This document shows, piece by piece, positions 48,743-56,476 of a DNA stretch of 64,000 nucleotides. Below the pieces are notes generated by a model, which worked only from the letters and a program-made list of their open reading frames with translations, did not search any database and was not told the origin of the DNA. Positions within the stretch are counted from its first letter, which is position 1; each line of letters starts with the position of its first letter. The stretch is from contig NZ_CP143423.1 in the NCBI RefSeq assembly GCF_014337925.2, forward strand, positions 2,324,501 to 2,388,500, given 5' to 3'. Made by a program: the position numbers and the translations under genes. This stretch comes from Roseobacter fucihabitans (GTDB taxonomy: Bacteria; Pseudomonadota; Alphaproteobacteria; Rhodobacterales; Rhodobacteraceae).

Positions 48743-49549
48743 ATGGCACAATTCGCCTCGATAAACCCGACCTCTCTTATGCGACTGATCGCAACACCAC
48801 AGGCCCCTGTGGTGCTTGACCTGCGCATAGATGAGGATTTTGACACTGATCCCTATCTGATCCCGACCGCCCGGCGCCACCCCTATGACCGGATCCAGGA
48901 TCTGGTGCCGGACCTCTTGGACAAACATGTCGTTGTGATCTGCCACAAAGGGTTGAAAATTAGCCATGGCGCGGCTGCGGTCCTGCGCGCCAAGGGTCTG
49001 CGCGCGCAGGTGCTGGAGGGTGGCAGCCTTGCCTGGCGCGCGCAGGATTTGCCGCGCATACCGGCATCACAGATGCATAGATCGGGCGCAGCCACGCGGT
49101 GGGTCACGCGGTGGCGGCCAAAAATCGACCGGATCGCCTGCCCCTGGTTGATCCGGCGCTTTATCGATCCCAGAGCGGAATTCCTGTTTGTGCCCCCCGG
49201 TGAAGTGGCCAGTGTTGCCGAAAAATTCGACGCAACCGCTTTTGATATCCCCGGCGCGCGCTGGACCCATGACGGCCCGCTATGCACATTTGACGCCATG
49301 CTGGCGGGTTTCGAGCTTCACACGCCAGCCTTGGATAAAATGGCGCGGATCATTCGCGGGGCGGATACAAATGATCACACCCTCGCTCCCGAATGCGCTG
49401 GTCTTCTGGCGCTCTGCGTCGGGCTGTCTAGCGGATTTCGGGAGGACCTGGCGCAACTGGAGGCGGGCATGACGCTCTTTGATGCGCTTTATCGCTGGGC
49501 GCGCGATGGTCAGAACGAAACCCACGACTGGCAGGAGGCCCCCGTATGA
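48743..49549 (+). CDS. Rhodanese-ChrB fusion protein, chromate resistance related
   Basis: The 268-residue protein joins a rhodanese-like domain (about 1-105; active-loop cysteine in VVICHKGLKISHG) to a ChrB C-terminal domain (about 115-260; WVTRWRPKIDRIACPWLIRR). ChrB proteins accompany ChrA and act as sensors or helpers in chromate resistance. The rhodanese part suggests a link to sulfur or sulfate chemistry, as chromate enters as a sulfate mimic (inference). AAAGGA precedes the ATG. Its stop overlaps chrA by four bases (ATGA), which shows translational coupling. Confidence 0.88.
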   Translation: MAQFASINPTSLMRLIATPQAPVVLDLRIDEDFDTDPYLIPTARRHPYDRIQDLVPDLLDKHVVVICHKGLKISHGAAAVLRAKGLRAQVLEGGSLAWRAQDLPRIPASQMHRSGAATRWVTRWRPKIDRIACPWLIRRFIDPRAEFLFVPPGEVASVAEKFDATAFDIPGARWTHDGPLCTFDAMLAGFELHTPALDKMARIIRGADTNDHTLAPECAGLLALCVGLSSGFREDLAQLEAGMTLFDALYRWARDGQNETHDWQEAPV

Positions 49550-50793
49550 AGGCACCGTCCACGCGCGAGATGATCCGGGTGTTCGGGCGCATCGGCCTTT
49601 TGTCATTCGGGGGTCCGGCAGCACAGATCGCGCTCATGTACCGCGAGCTGGTAGAGACCCGCAACTGGCTGAGCGAGGATGGTTTTCTGCGCGCGCTGTC
49701 TTTGTGCATGTTGCTGCCCGGCCCCGAAGCGATGCAACTGGCGACCTATGCCGGATGGCGGTTGCGCGGGACCCTGGGCGGGCTCATCGCGGGGGTGCTT
49801 TTCGTGGGTCCCGGCGCCTTGGTCGTTCTCCTGCTAGCGATGGGATATGCGCTTTATGGTCAACTCCCCTTGGTGCAAGCCGCATTTGAGGGGGTCAAGG
49901 CGGCGGTGATCATCATCGTTTTGCAAGCCCTTCTCAAGGTTGCGCGCAAGGCTCTGAACACGCGGGACGCCTGGGGGTTGGCGGGCGCGGCCTTCCTTGC
50001 GCTGTTTGCCCTTGGCCTGCCCTTTCCCCTGATCATCGCCGCGGCGGGCCTTTACGGTGCCTTCCTGCGCCAGACCACCGCGCCACCCGACCCCGCACCG
50101 ATGCGCGCAAATCCGAACACCCCGGCGACCCTCCTGATCTGGGGCGCGCTTTGGGTCCTGCCCGTTCTGGCCCTTTGGCTGACGGATCAGACCTTCCTGA
50201 CGCAAATCGCGTTGTTCTTTTCCAAACTCGCAGTCGTCACATTCGGCGGTGCCTATGCGGTTTTGGCCTATATGACGCAGACCGTCGTGCAGGATTTCGG
50301 CTGGATCACCACCCAGCAGATGATCGATGCGCTGGGACTGGCCGAAACGACCCCCGGCCCGCTCATTTTGGTCACGGAATTTGTGGCCCTGCTGGCAGGT
50401 TTTGCCGAGGGGGGCATCCCGATGGCTCTGGCGGCGGGGGCGGTCGCGCTCTGGGTGACCTTCATCCCCTGCTTTTTGTGGATCTTTCTGGCCGGGCCAT
50501 ATCTCGACGCCATATCCGAAAAACCCCGCCTCGCCTCTGCCCTCTCGGCCATTACCGCCTGCGTCGTCGGTGTGATCCTCAACCTTGCGATCTGGTTTGC
50601 CCTGCATGTGCTGTTCAAGCAAATCACAACCGCCCCCTGGCACGCGGCCCCGGTGCCTGTGCTTACCTCCCTGAACCCCGAGGCGCTGGCCCTGACCGGG
50701 TTGGCCGCGGTGCTGTTGCTGGGGTTCAAACGCGCCATGGTTGAAACGCTGATTATTGCGGCGCTGGCGGGTTTGGTGGTGAGCTTGATGTGA
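49546..50793 (+). CDS. chrA: Chromate transporter ChrA
   Basis: ChrA exports chromate from the cytosol. This 415-residue long-chain form has two homologous CHR halves (about 1-190 and 210-415), each with a conserved opening: FGRIGLLSFGGPAAQIALMY and FFSKLAVVTFGGAYAVLAYM. LPGPEAMQLATYAGW and LAETTPGPLILVTEF are the matched second motifs. It has ten or more membrane segments. It is coupled to the rhodanese-ChrB gene. Confidence 0.94.
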   Translation: MKAPSTREMIRVFGRIGLLSFGGPAAQIALMYRELVETRNWLSEDGFLRALSLCMLLPGPEAMQLATYAGWRLRGTLGGLIAGVLFVGPGALVVLLLAMGYALYGQLPLVQAAFEGVKAAVIIIVLQALLKVARKALNTRDAWGLAGAAFLALFALGLPFPLIIAAAGLYGAFLRQTTAPPDPAPMRANPNTPATLLIWGALWVLPVLALWLTDQTFLTQIALFFSKLAVVTFGGAYAVLAYMTQTVVQDFGWITTQQMIDALGLAETTPGPLILVTEFVALLAGFAEGGIPMALAAGAVALWVTFIPCFLWIFLAGPYLDAISEKPRLASALSAITACVVGVILNLAIWFALHVLFKQITTAPWHAAPVPVLTSLNPEALALTGLAAVLLLGFKRAMVETLIIAALAGLVVSLM

Positions 50794-50884
50794 CCATCCG
50801 CTTTTTTGCGCATGCAAGCTCTTTCTTCCGCGCGGGAATCGGCTATGCTCGGGTCAAGAAACCGGGATAGCTCAGAGGAAGCCG

Positions 50885-51391
50885 ATGAGCAGCAGCATTG
50901 ACTATGGAAACCTGATGCATGAGGCCATGCGTGGCCTCATCAAGAAGGTGCTTGAGGATATTTCCGCCAACGGCCTGCCCGGGTCGCATCACTTCTTCAT
51001 CACGTTTGACACCAGCCACCCGGACGCGGAACTGGCCGATTGGCTTTCGGACCGTTACCCGGGCGAGATGACCGTTGTGATGCAGCACTGGTATGAAAAT
51101 CTGGACGTGGGTGTGGATGGCTTTGCGATCACACTGAACTTTGGTGATGCCCCCGAAGCGCTTTATATCCCCTATGATGCCATCAAGACATTTGTCGACC
51201 CCTCCGTCGAATTCGGTTTACGCTTTGAAACCCAGGACGAGGAAGAAGCGCGCCCCGGCACGGAATTGGCAAAGCGGCCAAATGCGCCCTTGCCAGCGGT
51301 GAAAACACCAACCAAAACGGATGCGGATTCGAAAAAATCCGACGCAAAAGATGCTGAGATCGTGTCGCTGGACAGCTTCCGCAAGCATTAA
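50885..51391 (+). CDS. sspB: Alpha-type SspB, ClpXP adaptor
   Basis: SspB tethers ssrA-tagged proteins to ClpXP. The 168-residue protein begins with the helix YGNLMHEAMRGLIKKVLEDI, then the beta core SHHFFITFDTSHPDAEL and EMTVVMQHWYENL typical of the alphaproteobacterial form. A flexible charged linker (about 120-155) follows, and a C-terminal tail (AEIVSLDSFRKH) corresponds to the ClpX-binding XB motif. GAGGAAG is the ribosome site. ssrA, which makes the tag it recognises, is 2.3 kb upstream on the same strand. Confidence 0.92.
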   Translation: MSSSIDYGNLMHEAMRGLIKKVLEDISANGLPGSHHFFITFDTSHPDAELADWLSDRYPGEMTVVMQHWYENLDVGVDGFAITLNFGDAPEALYIPYDAIKTFVDPSVEFGLRFETQDEEEARPGTELAKRPNAPLPAVKTPTKTDADSKKSDAKDAEIVSLDSFRKH

Positions 51392-51421
51392 GGCGGCTAT
51401 ATTGCAGAACTGTGACGCTTG

Positions 51422-51976
51422 TTACTGCTTTTTCAGGAACGTGGAGACGGTACGCTGGATTTCACCATTTCGCACGCTTTTGTAGTCCAAATTCAGCCCG
51501 CCGACCGCCAAGGTCCGGTTGAACTGCTGGATTTCATACCCGCCATCTTCGGCCACGAATAGGGAATAAACACTCAACGTGTCACCGTCGATGCGGCTCC
51601 AGACATAGGGCTCGCCCTTCATCGGATCGAGCTGCACATCATGGCCAAATACGTTGCGCTTCATCGCGGCGGCATAGACGTCACCGCGATCAGAGGGGAC
51701 GAATTCAACGGAGTAGGATTTGGCCTTGGATGTCCCATCCGGGCGGTAGGTCGTAGAGGTCCAATCAACCCTAAACCCATTACGCGTATGGGAAATCACC
51801 ACATTCATATCACGGTCATGCGTCTTGCCATCCGCGGATGTCACTGTGGCGGACCCATCATATACCCCCAGAAAACGGGATATGTCGGCCTGCGCAGCAG
51901 CGGCGCTGGCAACCACCATCAAAACCAGCAGAAACCGCGCGACAGGCCATCGAAACGATCGAAGTGCGGATGTCAT
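51422..51976 (-). CDS. Secreted protein of unknown function, 184 aa
   Basis: The product has a clear signal peptide (VARFLLVLMVVASAAAAQA) then a mainly beta-strand domain that begins ISRFLGVYDGSATVTS, with DRDMNVVISHTRNGFRVDW and a late EDGGYEIQQFNRTL. It resembles small periplasmic lipocalin-like folds, but I do not recognise a named family. The ATG at 51976 is preceded by AAGGA eight bases away; the longer frame to 52051 lacks a signal-like start. It converges with sspB and diverges from fumC. Confidence 0.75.
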   Translation of the reverse strand: MTSALRSFRWPVARFLLVLMVVASAAAAQADISRFLGVYDGSATVTSADGKTHDRDMNVVISHTRNGFRVDWTSTTYRPDGTSKAKSYSVEFVPSDRGDVYAAAMKRNVFGHDVQLDPMKGEPYVWSRIDGDTLSVYSLFVAEDGGYEIQQFNRTLAVGGLNLDYKSVRNGEIQRTVSTFLKKQ

Positions 51977-52196
51977 GTCGGCGGTCCTTCTGGCGGCAGT
52001 CCCGCGGGGGTGCGGGGTGAGACGAGCTTCTTGCACCAAGTAAGATAGCACGTCGTCCCCTCACTTCAACGCCCCATCTGCAACACATGCCCGCAGCGCA
52101 GAGCAAACCACCCGTGATGCCCCGACCCCCAAGTGCATGTTGCGCCGCAGCACTGTCAACGCTACACCGCAGGTAGAAAAAAATACGGATGACATC

Positions 52197-53588
52197 ATGG
52201 CTCAGACCCGCATCGAAACCGACAGCTTTGGCCCCTTAGAGGTTCCCGCAGACAAATACTGGGGCGCGCAAACGCAACGTTCGATCATCAACTTCCCCAT
52301 AGGCTGGGAAAAACAACCCATCGCCCTGGTGCGCGCGCTTGGCGTGATCAAGAAAGCCTGCGCGCAGGCCAATGTTGAATTGGGCAAGCTGGACAGCGCG
52401 CGTGGCGATGCCATCGTGCAGGCGGCGGGCGAAGTCGTGGGCGGCAAATTCGATGACAATTTCCCATTGGTGGTCTGGCAGACCGGCTCGGGGACGCAAT
52501 CCAACATGAACGCCAATGAGGTCATCGCCAACCGCGCGATCGAAATCATGGGCGGCGTGATCGGCACCAAGGACCCGGTGCATCCCAATGATCACTGCAA
52601 CATGGGGCAATCCTCCAACGATACTTTCCCCACGGCGATGCATATCTCCACGGCGATGACGGCGCGCGATGTATTGCTGCCGGGGCTGGAAAAACTGCAC
52701 GCGGCCCTGCAAGCCAAGGTCGATGAGTTTGACGGGATCATCAAGATCGGGCGCACGCACACGCAGGACGCAACCCCCCTGACCCTGTCACAGGAATTTT
52801 CGGGCTATACCCATCAGGTCGCCATGGGCATCCAGCGCGTCAAAGACGCCTTGGGGCGTATTTATGAGCTGGCGCAGGGCGGCACCGCCGTGGGCACCGG
52901 GCTTAACACAACCAAGGGCTGGGACGTGATGGTGGCCGCGAATATGGCCGACATCACCGGCCTGCCCTTCATCACCGCGCCCAATAAATTCGAGGCGCTG
53001 GCGGCACATGACGCGATGGTCGAAATCTCCGGCGCGCTTAAAACCGTCGCGGCGTCGCTGTTCAAGATTGCCAATGACATCCGCCTGCTCGGCTCCGGGC
53101 CGCGGTGTGGATTGGGCGAATTGGTCCTGCCGGAAAACGAACCCGGCTCCTCGATCATGCCCGGCAAGGTAAACCCAACCCAATGCGAAGCGCTGACGCA
53201 GGTTTGTGCGCATGTCTTTGGCAATGACGCTGCCGTGGGTTTTGCAGGCTCTCAGGGGCATTTCGAATTGAACGTCTATAAGCCAATGATGGCCTATAAC
53301 GTCTTGCAATCCATGCAGCTTTTGGGCGATGCGGCCTCGGCCTTTACCGATAATCTGGTGGTGGACCTCAAGGCCGATCCCGAACGCATTGAACGGCTGA
53401 TGCGCGAGTCGCTGATGTTGGTGACGGCATTGGCCCCCGAGATTGGCTATGATAACGCGACCAAGGTCGCCAAGACCGCGCATAAGAACGGCACCACCCT
53501 CAAGGAAGAGGCCATTGCGCTTGGCTTTGTCGATGCAGAAACATTTGAGCGCGTCGTGCGCCCGGAAAACATGATTGGACCCAAATGA
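52197..53588 (+). CDS. fumC: Class II fumarate hydratase
   Basis: FumC interconverts fumarate and malate in the TCA cycle without an iron-sulfur cluster. The 463-residue protein starts [20 protein letters not shown]. It contains [43 protein letters not shown] and the superfamily signature [11 protein letters not shown] near residue 318. All substrate segments are intact. The ATG at 52197 fits the family start; a frame open to 52137 is not supported. Two small genes follow with four-base overlaps. Confidence 0.97.
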   Translation: MAQTRIETDSFGPLEVPADKYWGAQTQRSIINFPIGWEKQPIALVRALGVIKKACAQANVELGKLDSARGDAIVQAAGEVVGGKFDDNFPLVVWQTGSGTQSNMNANEVIANRAIEIMGGVIGTKDPVHPNDHCNMGQSSNDTFPTAMHISTAMTARDVLLPGLEKLHAALQAKVDEFDGIIKIGRTHTQDATPLTLSQEFSGYTHQVAMGIQRVKDALGRIYELAQGGTAVGTGLNTTKGWDVMVAANMADITGLPFITAPNKFEALAAHDAMVEISGALKTVAASLFKIANDIRLLGSGPRCGLGELVLPENEPGSSIMPGKVNPTQCEALTQVCAHVFGNDAAVGFAGSQGHFELNVYKPMMAYNVLQSMQLLGDAASAFTDNLVVDLKADPERIERLMRESLMLVTALAPEIGYDNATKVAKTAHKNGTTLKEEAIALGFVDAETFERVVRPENMIGPK

Positions 53589-53761
53589 GCACGCCCATCA
53601 ACCTCAATAAGGTCAAGAAAGAACGCAACCGTGCCTCGCGCAAGGCACGGGCCGATGAAAACGCCGTCAGTTTTGGTCAGAGCAAGGCGCAAAAAGAGCT
53701 GCTGAAGGCGAAGGCCGAGAAGATCGCGCGCAATCTGGACGCTCACAAGCGCGAGACATGA
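53585..53761 (+). CDS. DUF4169-like small basic protein, 58 aa
   Basis: A 58-codon gene overlaps the fumC stop and the next start by four bases each (ATGA). The product is very rich in Lys, Arg and Ala: [20 protein letters not shown], then [22 protein letters not shown]. This agrees with DUF4169, small proteins found downstream of fumC in Rhodobacteraceae (from memory). It is probably helical and may bind nucleic acid, but nothing direct shows this. Confidence 0.82.
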   Translation: MSTPINLNKVKKERNRASRKARADENAVSFGQSKAQKELLKAKAEKIARNLDAHKRET

Positions 53762-53991
53762 ACGCGCGGCCCGTGAAGCATTCGGTGACCCTCAAGGGTC
53801 ATCGGACCTCTATCTCTCTGGAAGATGAATTCTGGCAGGCCTTGCGCGATCTGGCGCAGAAAAAGTCAATGCCGATCAATGCGTTGATCGAGGACATTGA
53901 CGTGGATCGCGGAACCACCATGGGGCTGGCCTCCGCGATCCGTCTTTATGTGCTGCGCGATTTGCAGGCCCGCTTAACCCGCTCAGACTGA
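53758..53991 (+). CDS. Ribbon-helix-helix domain protein, 77 aa
   Basis: The 77-residue protein has the RHH_4-type pattern: a beta strand (KHSVTLKGHRTSISLEDEFW), helix one (ALRDLAQKKSMPINALIED) and helix two (LASAIRLYVLRDLQARL). Such proteins are DNA-binding dimers or regulators; the target is unknown. It is the last gene of the fumC-DUF4169-RHH run. Its end overlaps the end of convergent fba by nine bases. Confidence 0.85.
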   Translation: MNARPVKHSVTLKGHRTSISLEDEFWQALRDLAQKKSMPINALIEDIDVDRGTTMGLASAIRLYVLRDLQARLTRSD

Positions 53992-54873
53992 GGCGCGATA
54001 GATTTTATCGATGTTGCCGCCCAGGGCCGCGTTGAACTCTGAATCGCTCATTTTGACGTTCAACCCTTCGGTCAAAGCGCGGCTGAAACTTGCAATCATG
54101 TGTTTGTTTTCGGCAAGCTTCGCCGAGGCCACATCTGTCGAATAGCCCCCCGATAGCGCAACAACACGCAAGACCCGAGGATGCGCAGCTAGACCGTCAT
54201 AAAGTCCCGGTTGATCCGGTAGCGTCAATTTAAGCATCACATCAACATCGCCCCCCAAAGAATTGAGATGTTTTGTAATTTCGGCCTCAAGGATTTTCTC
54301 CGCCTCGGCTTTGCTGGCGGAATGGATGTTCACCTCAGGTTCCAGAATCGGCACCAACCCGGCGGCAAGCACGGTCCGCGCGACCTCAAATTGTTGCGCG
54401 ACGATATCAGCGATCCCGGTGGCATTGGCTTCATTGATGACCGACCGTTCCTTCGTGCCAAAAATCCCCTTGGATTTGGCCACCTTCAGAACGTCCTCCA
54501 GGCCAGGCATCGGCTTGAGAAGCTGAACACCATTGGCTTCCTCTTCCAGGCCCTTGTCGATCTTTAGGAAGGGCACGACGCCCCGATTGCTCCAGAGCAA
54601 TTCCGCAACGGGTTTATCATTAATCGTATCATGCATCGTACGTTCAAACAGGATCGCCCCGATGATTTTCTGGCTGGTGAAATCATCGGCCAAAATGATC
54701 CGCGCACGCATGTCGTGCATCGCCCTGAACATCTCCACGTCACCAGAATAATCTTCGGGTTCAACGCCATAAAGGCTCAACGCCTTGGGGGTCGAGCCCC
54801 CCGATTGATCAAGGGCGGCGATAAACCCGGCACCGGATTTCATTTGATCTCGCATCGCGTTGGTGTCTGACAT
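53983..54873 (-). CDS. fba: Class I fructose-bisphosphate aldolase
   Basis: The enzyme cleaves or forms fructose 1,6-bisphosphate through a Schiff-base lysine, without metal. The 296-residue protein matches the bacterial class I group: GFIAALDQSGGSTPKAL at the start, ARIILADDFTSQKIIGAILF, VPFLKIDKGLEEE, LVPILEPEVNIHS, and VMLKLTLPDQPG, which is a likely place for the Schiff-base Lys. SGGYSTDVASAKL binds phosphate. AAGGA precedes the ATG at 54873. No other glycolysis gene is next to it. Confidence 0.93.
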   Translation of the reverse strand: MSDTNAMRDQMKSGAGFIAALDQSGGSTPKALSLYGVEPEDYSGDVEMFRAMHDMRARIILADDFTSQKIIGAILFERTMHDTINDKPVAELLWSNRGVVPFLKIDKGLEEEANGVQLLKPMPGLEDVLKVAKSKGIFGTKERSVINEANATGIADIVAQQFEVARTVLAAGLVPILEPEVNIHSASKAEAEKILEAEITKHLNSLGGDVDVMLKLTLPDQPGLYDGLAAHPRVLRVVALSGGYSTDVASAKLAENKHMIASFSRALTEGLNVKMSDSEFNAALGGNIDKIYRASV

Positions 54874-55343
54874 GATCGGTTTTTCCTTTTGATTCCGCCC
54901 CTGCGCCTCTGCATAGAACAGTCGCGCGCAGGATGGTACATGTTAGCGCCAGACAATACGCAACCAAATACCGCCCCGCGCCCGCACCGTCAGATACGCA
55001 ACAGGCGCGGATGGTGGGTAATTGCTCAATTTGACCCTCACTTCACGCAGGATATAGGCTCGCGTTTCGACGTGTTACAGGCGAAATCATGCAGCAGTTA
55101 TTGCGCATAAAAGCGATACTCCACGGGTTTGAACCACGAGAGTACGCCCCAGATGAGCATCACAAACACGGACCTCACCTCAAACCGTGTCTATCGCAAA
55201 GCCACTGGTGCGGTTGCGAGACCAGCTGGAACGGCCAAAGATGTAAATGAGTGTCGTGAGTTTCGCAGCAGAAAGGGCGCGCATGAACCAGCCTTGCACG
55301 CGCCCGAAAAGATCACCGGGGTTGGAGAGCCAATCTCCCCGGA
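54874..55343. other. 470-base region between fba and ccdA
   Basis: No full-size gene is supported. On the minus strand, just after ccdA, an open frame (55389-55180) runs through in another frame without family likeness, and a 23-codon ORF with a good ribosome site lies at 55098-55169 (separate entry). The part at 54874-55090 should contain the fba promoter; I see no clear consensus boxes. Confidence 0.4.
55098..55169 (-). CDS. Possible 23-aa hydrophobic microprotein
   Basis: GAGG lies eight bases before a GTG at 55169, and the frame ends with TAA at 55100-55098. The product, MFVMLIWGVLSWFKPVEYRF plus YAQ, has one hydrophobic helix and a WFKPVEYRFY end that looks like a membrane-interface anchor. 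It could be a real microprotein downstream of ccdA, or the remaining C-terminus of a frameshifted small membrane protein. The evidence is thin. Confidence 0.25.
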   Translation of the reverse strand: MFVMLIWGVLSWFKPVEYRFYAQ

Positions 55344-56096
55344 TCAGCCCAGCGTTGCCAAAGCCGGGAAACGCTCCAGCAACCACCACGAGAAAGTCGT
55401 GAAAGCACCCGTCACGAGGGCCAGCCCTACGACCACAAGCAGACCGCCCATTACACGTTCGATCATTTTCATGTGGCGTTTGAGGCGGTTCATGACGCCG
55501 ACGGCGCGGGTAATAAACATCGCGGCCAATAGAAACGGGATGCCCAGGCCCGCCGCGTAGATGCCAAGCAGCAACGTTCCCCGGCTCACTGAGGCCTCAG
55601 AGGCGGCCAGCGACAGGATCGCACCCAATTGCGGACCGATGCAGGGCGTCCAGCCAAAGGCGAAGGCGAGACCCAGGATATAAGCGCCAAAGCTGGACCC
55701 CCCCTTGTCGCCCGCATCAAGGCGGGCCTCCTGATCGAGGAACGGGATGCGGAACAGCCCCAGAAAATGCAGGCCGAATATGATGACCACAAGACCGGAG
55801 GCCTGCGCGAATATCACCTGATTTTGCAGGAAAAACGCCCCAAAGACCGAGGCGGTGAAGCCCAGGATCAGGAAGACAGTGCTCAGACCCAGCACAAAGA
55901 ACAGAGCGGCGATTACAGCGCGACGGCGCGCGGCAGTCTCCCCCGACATTTCGTTGAGCGATACGCCGCTCATATAGGCCAGATAGGGCGGCACGATGGG
56001 CAGCACGCAGGGGCTCAGGAAGCTGATGACGCCAGCAAGCAGCGCCACAACCATGGCAGGGACGAGGCCTGCGTCGATGATCTCGATTCCAAACAT
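55344..56096 (-). CDS. ccdA: Cytochrome c biogenesis protein CcdA
   Basis: CcdA carries electrons from cytosolic thioredoxin across the membrane to reduce apocytochrome c thiols. The protein has six membrane segments. The two redox cysteines are seen in FLSPCVLPIVPPYLAY (span 1) and GWTPCIGPQLGA (span 4), the defining pattern. The length is about 250. An ATG at 56096 is preferred over a TTG two codons earlier. It diverges from tusA. Confidence 0.93.
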   Translation of the reverse strand: MFGIEIIDAGLVPAMVVALLAGVISFLSPCVLPIVPPYLAYMSGVSLNEMSGETAARRRAVIAALFFVLGLSTVFLILGFTASVFGAFFLQNQVIFAQASGLVVIIFGLHFLGLFRIPFLDQEARLDAGDKGGSSFGAYILGLAFAFGWTPCIGPQLGAILSLAASEASVSRGTLLLGIYAAGLGIPFLLAAMFITRAVGVMNRLKRHMKMIERVMGGLLVVVGLALVTGAFTTFSWWLLERFPALATLG

Positions 56097-56188
56097 TCCC
56101 AACCCCTAGCCGATAAGCATTCAGACGTCACGCGGCGCGCAGTCACATCATTGTGGACAGATTGAAACATCGCGCCTATCTGAGGAGT

Positions 56189-56419
56189 ATGAGCGATGAT
56201 CTTAACACACTTGATGCCACCGGGCTGCTATGCCCCCTGCCCGTTCTGAAGGCGCGCAAACGTTTGCAGGCGCTTGCTGCGGGCGATGTTCTGACCGTTC
56301 AGGCCGATGATCCCGCCGCCGTCGTGGATGTGCCGCATTTTTGTGCCGAAGCAGGTCACACGCTTGTGTCCTCGCGCCAGGACGGTGCCGTGCAGGTCTA
56401 TGTGATCCGCAAGGCCTGA
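56189..56419 (+). CDS. tusA: TusA-family sulfur carrier protein
   Basis: TusA-type proteins carry a persulfide on a conserved cysteine, for tRNA thiolation and other sulfur transfers. C15 lies in the signature GLLCPLPVLKARKRL. The fold ends with the usual CAEAGHTLVSS and YVIRKA. The length is 76 from the ATG at 56189, which follows GAGGAG closely; the frame is open to 56153 but lacks a better site. It may serve MnmA-type thiolation (mnmA at 8104), but other TusA relatives act elsewhere. Confidence 0.92.
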   Translation: MSDDLNTLDATGLLCPLPVLKARKRLQALAAGDVLTVQADDPAAVVDVPHFCAEAGHTLVSSRQDGAVQVYVIRKA

Positions 56420-56422
56420 CGC

Positions 56423-56452
56423 AAAAAGGCGCGCCGATGTGGCACGCCTTTC
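56423..56452. terminator. Bidirectional rho-independent terminator between tusA and rne
   Basis: AGGCGCGCC and GGCACGCCT form a nine-base-pair stem with one G-T pair and a five-base loop. On the minus strand five T follow, and on the plus strand only two more T, so it is stronger for rne. It lies exactly between the two convergent ends. Confidence 0.85.
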
Positions 56453-56476
56453 GCTGTGATATCGGGTGTTTCGCGG

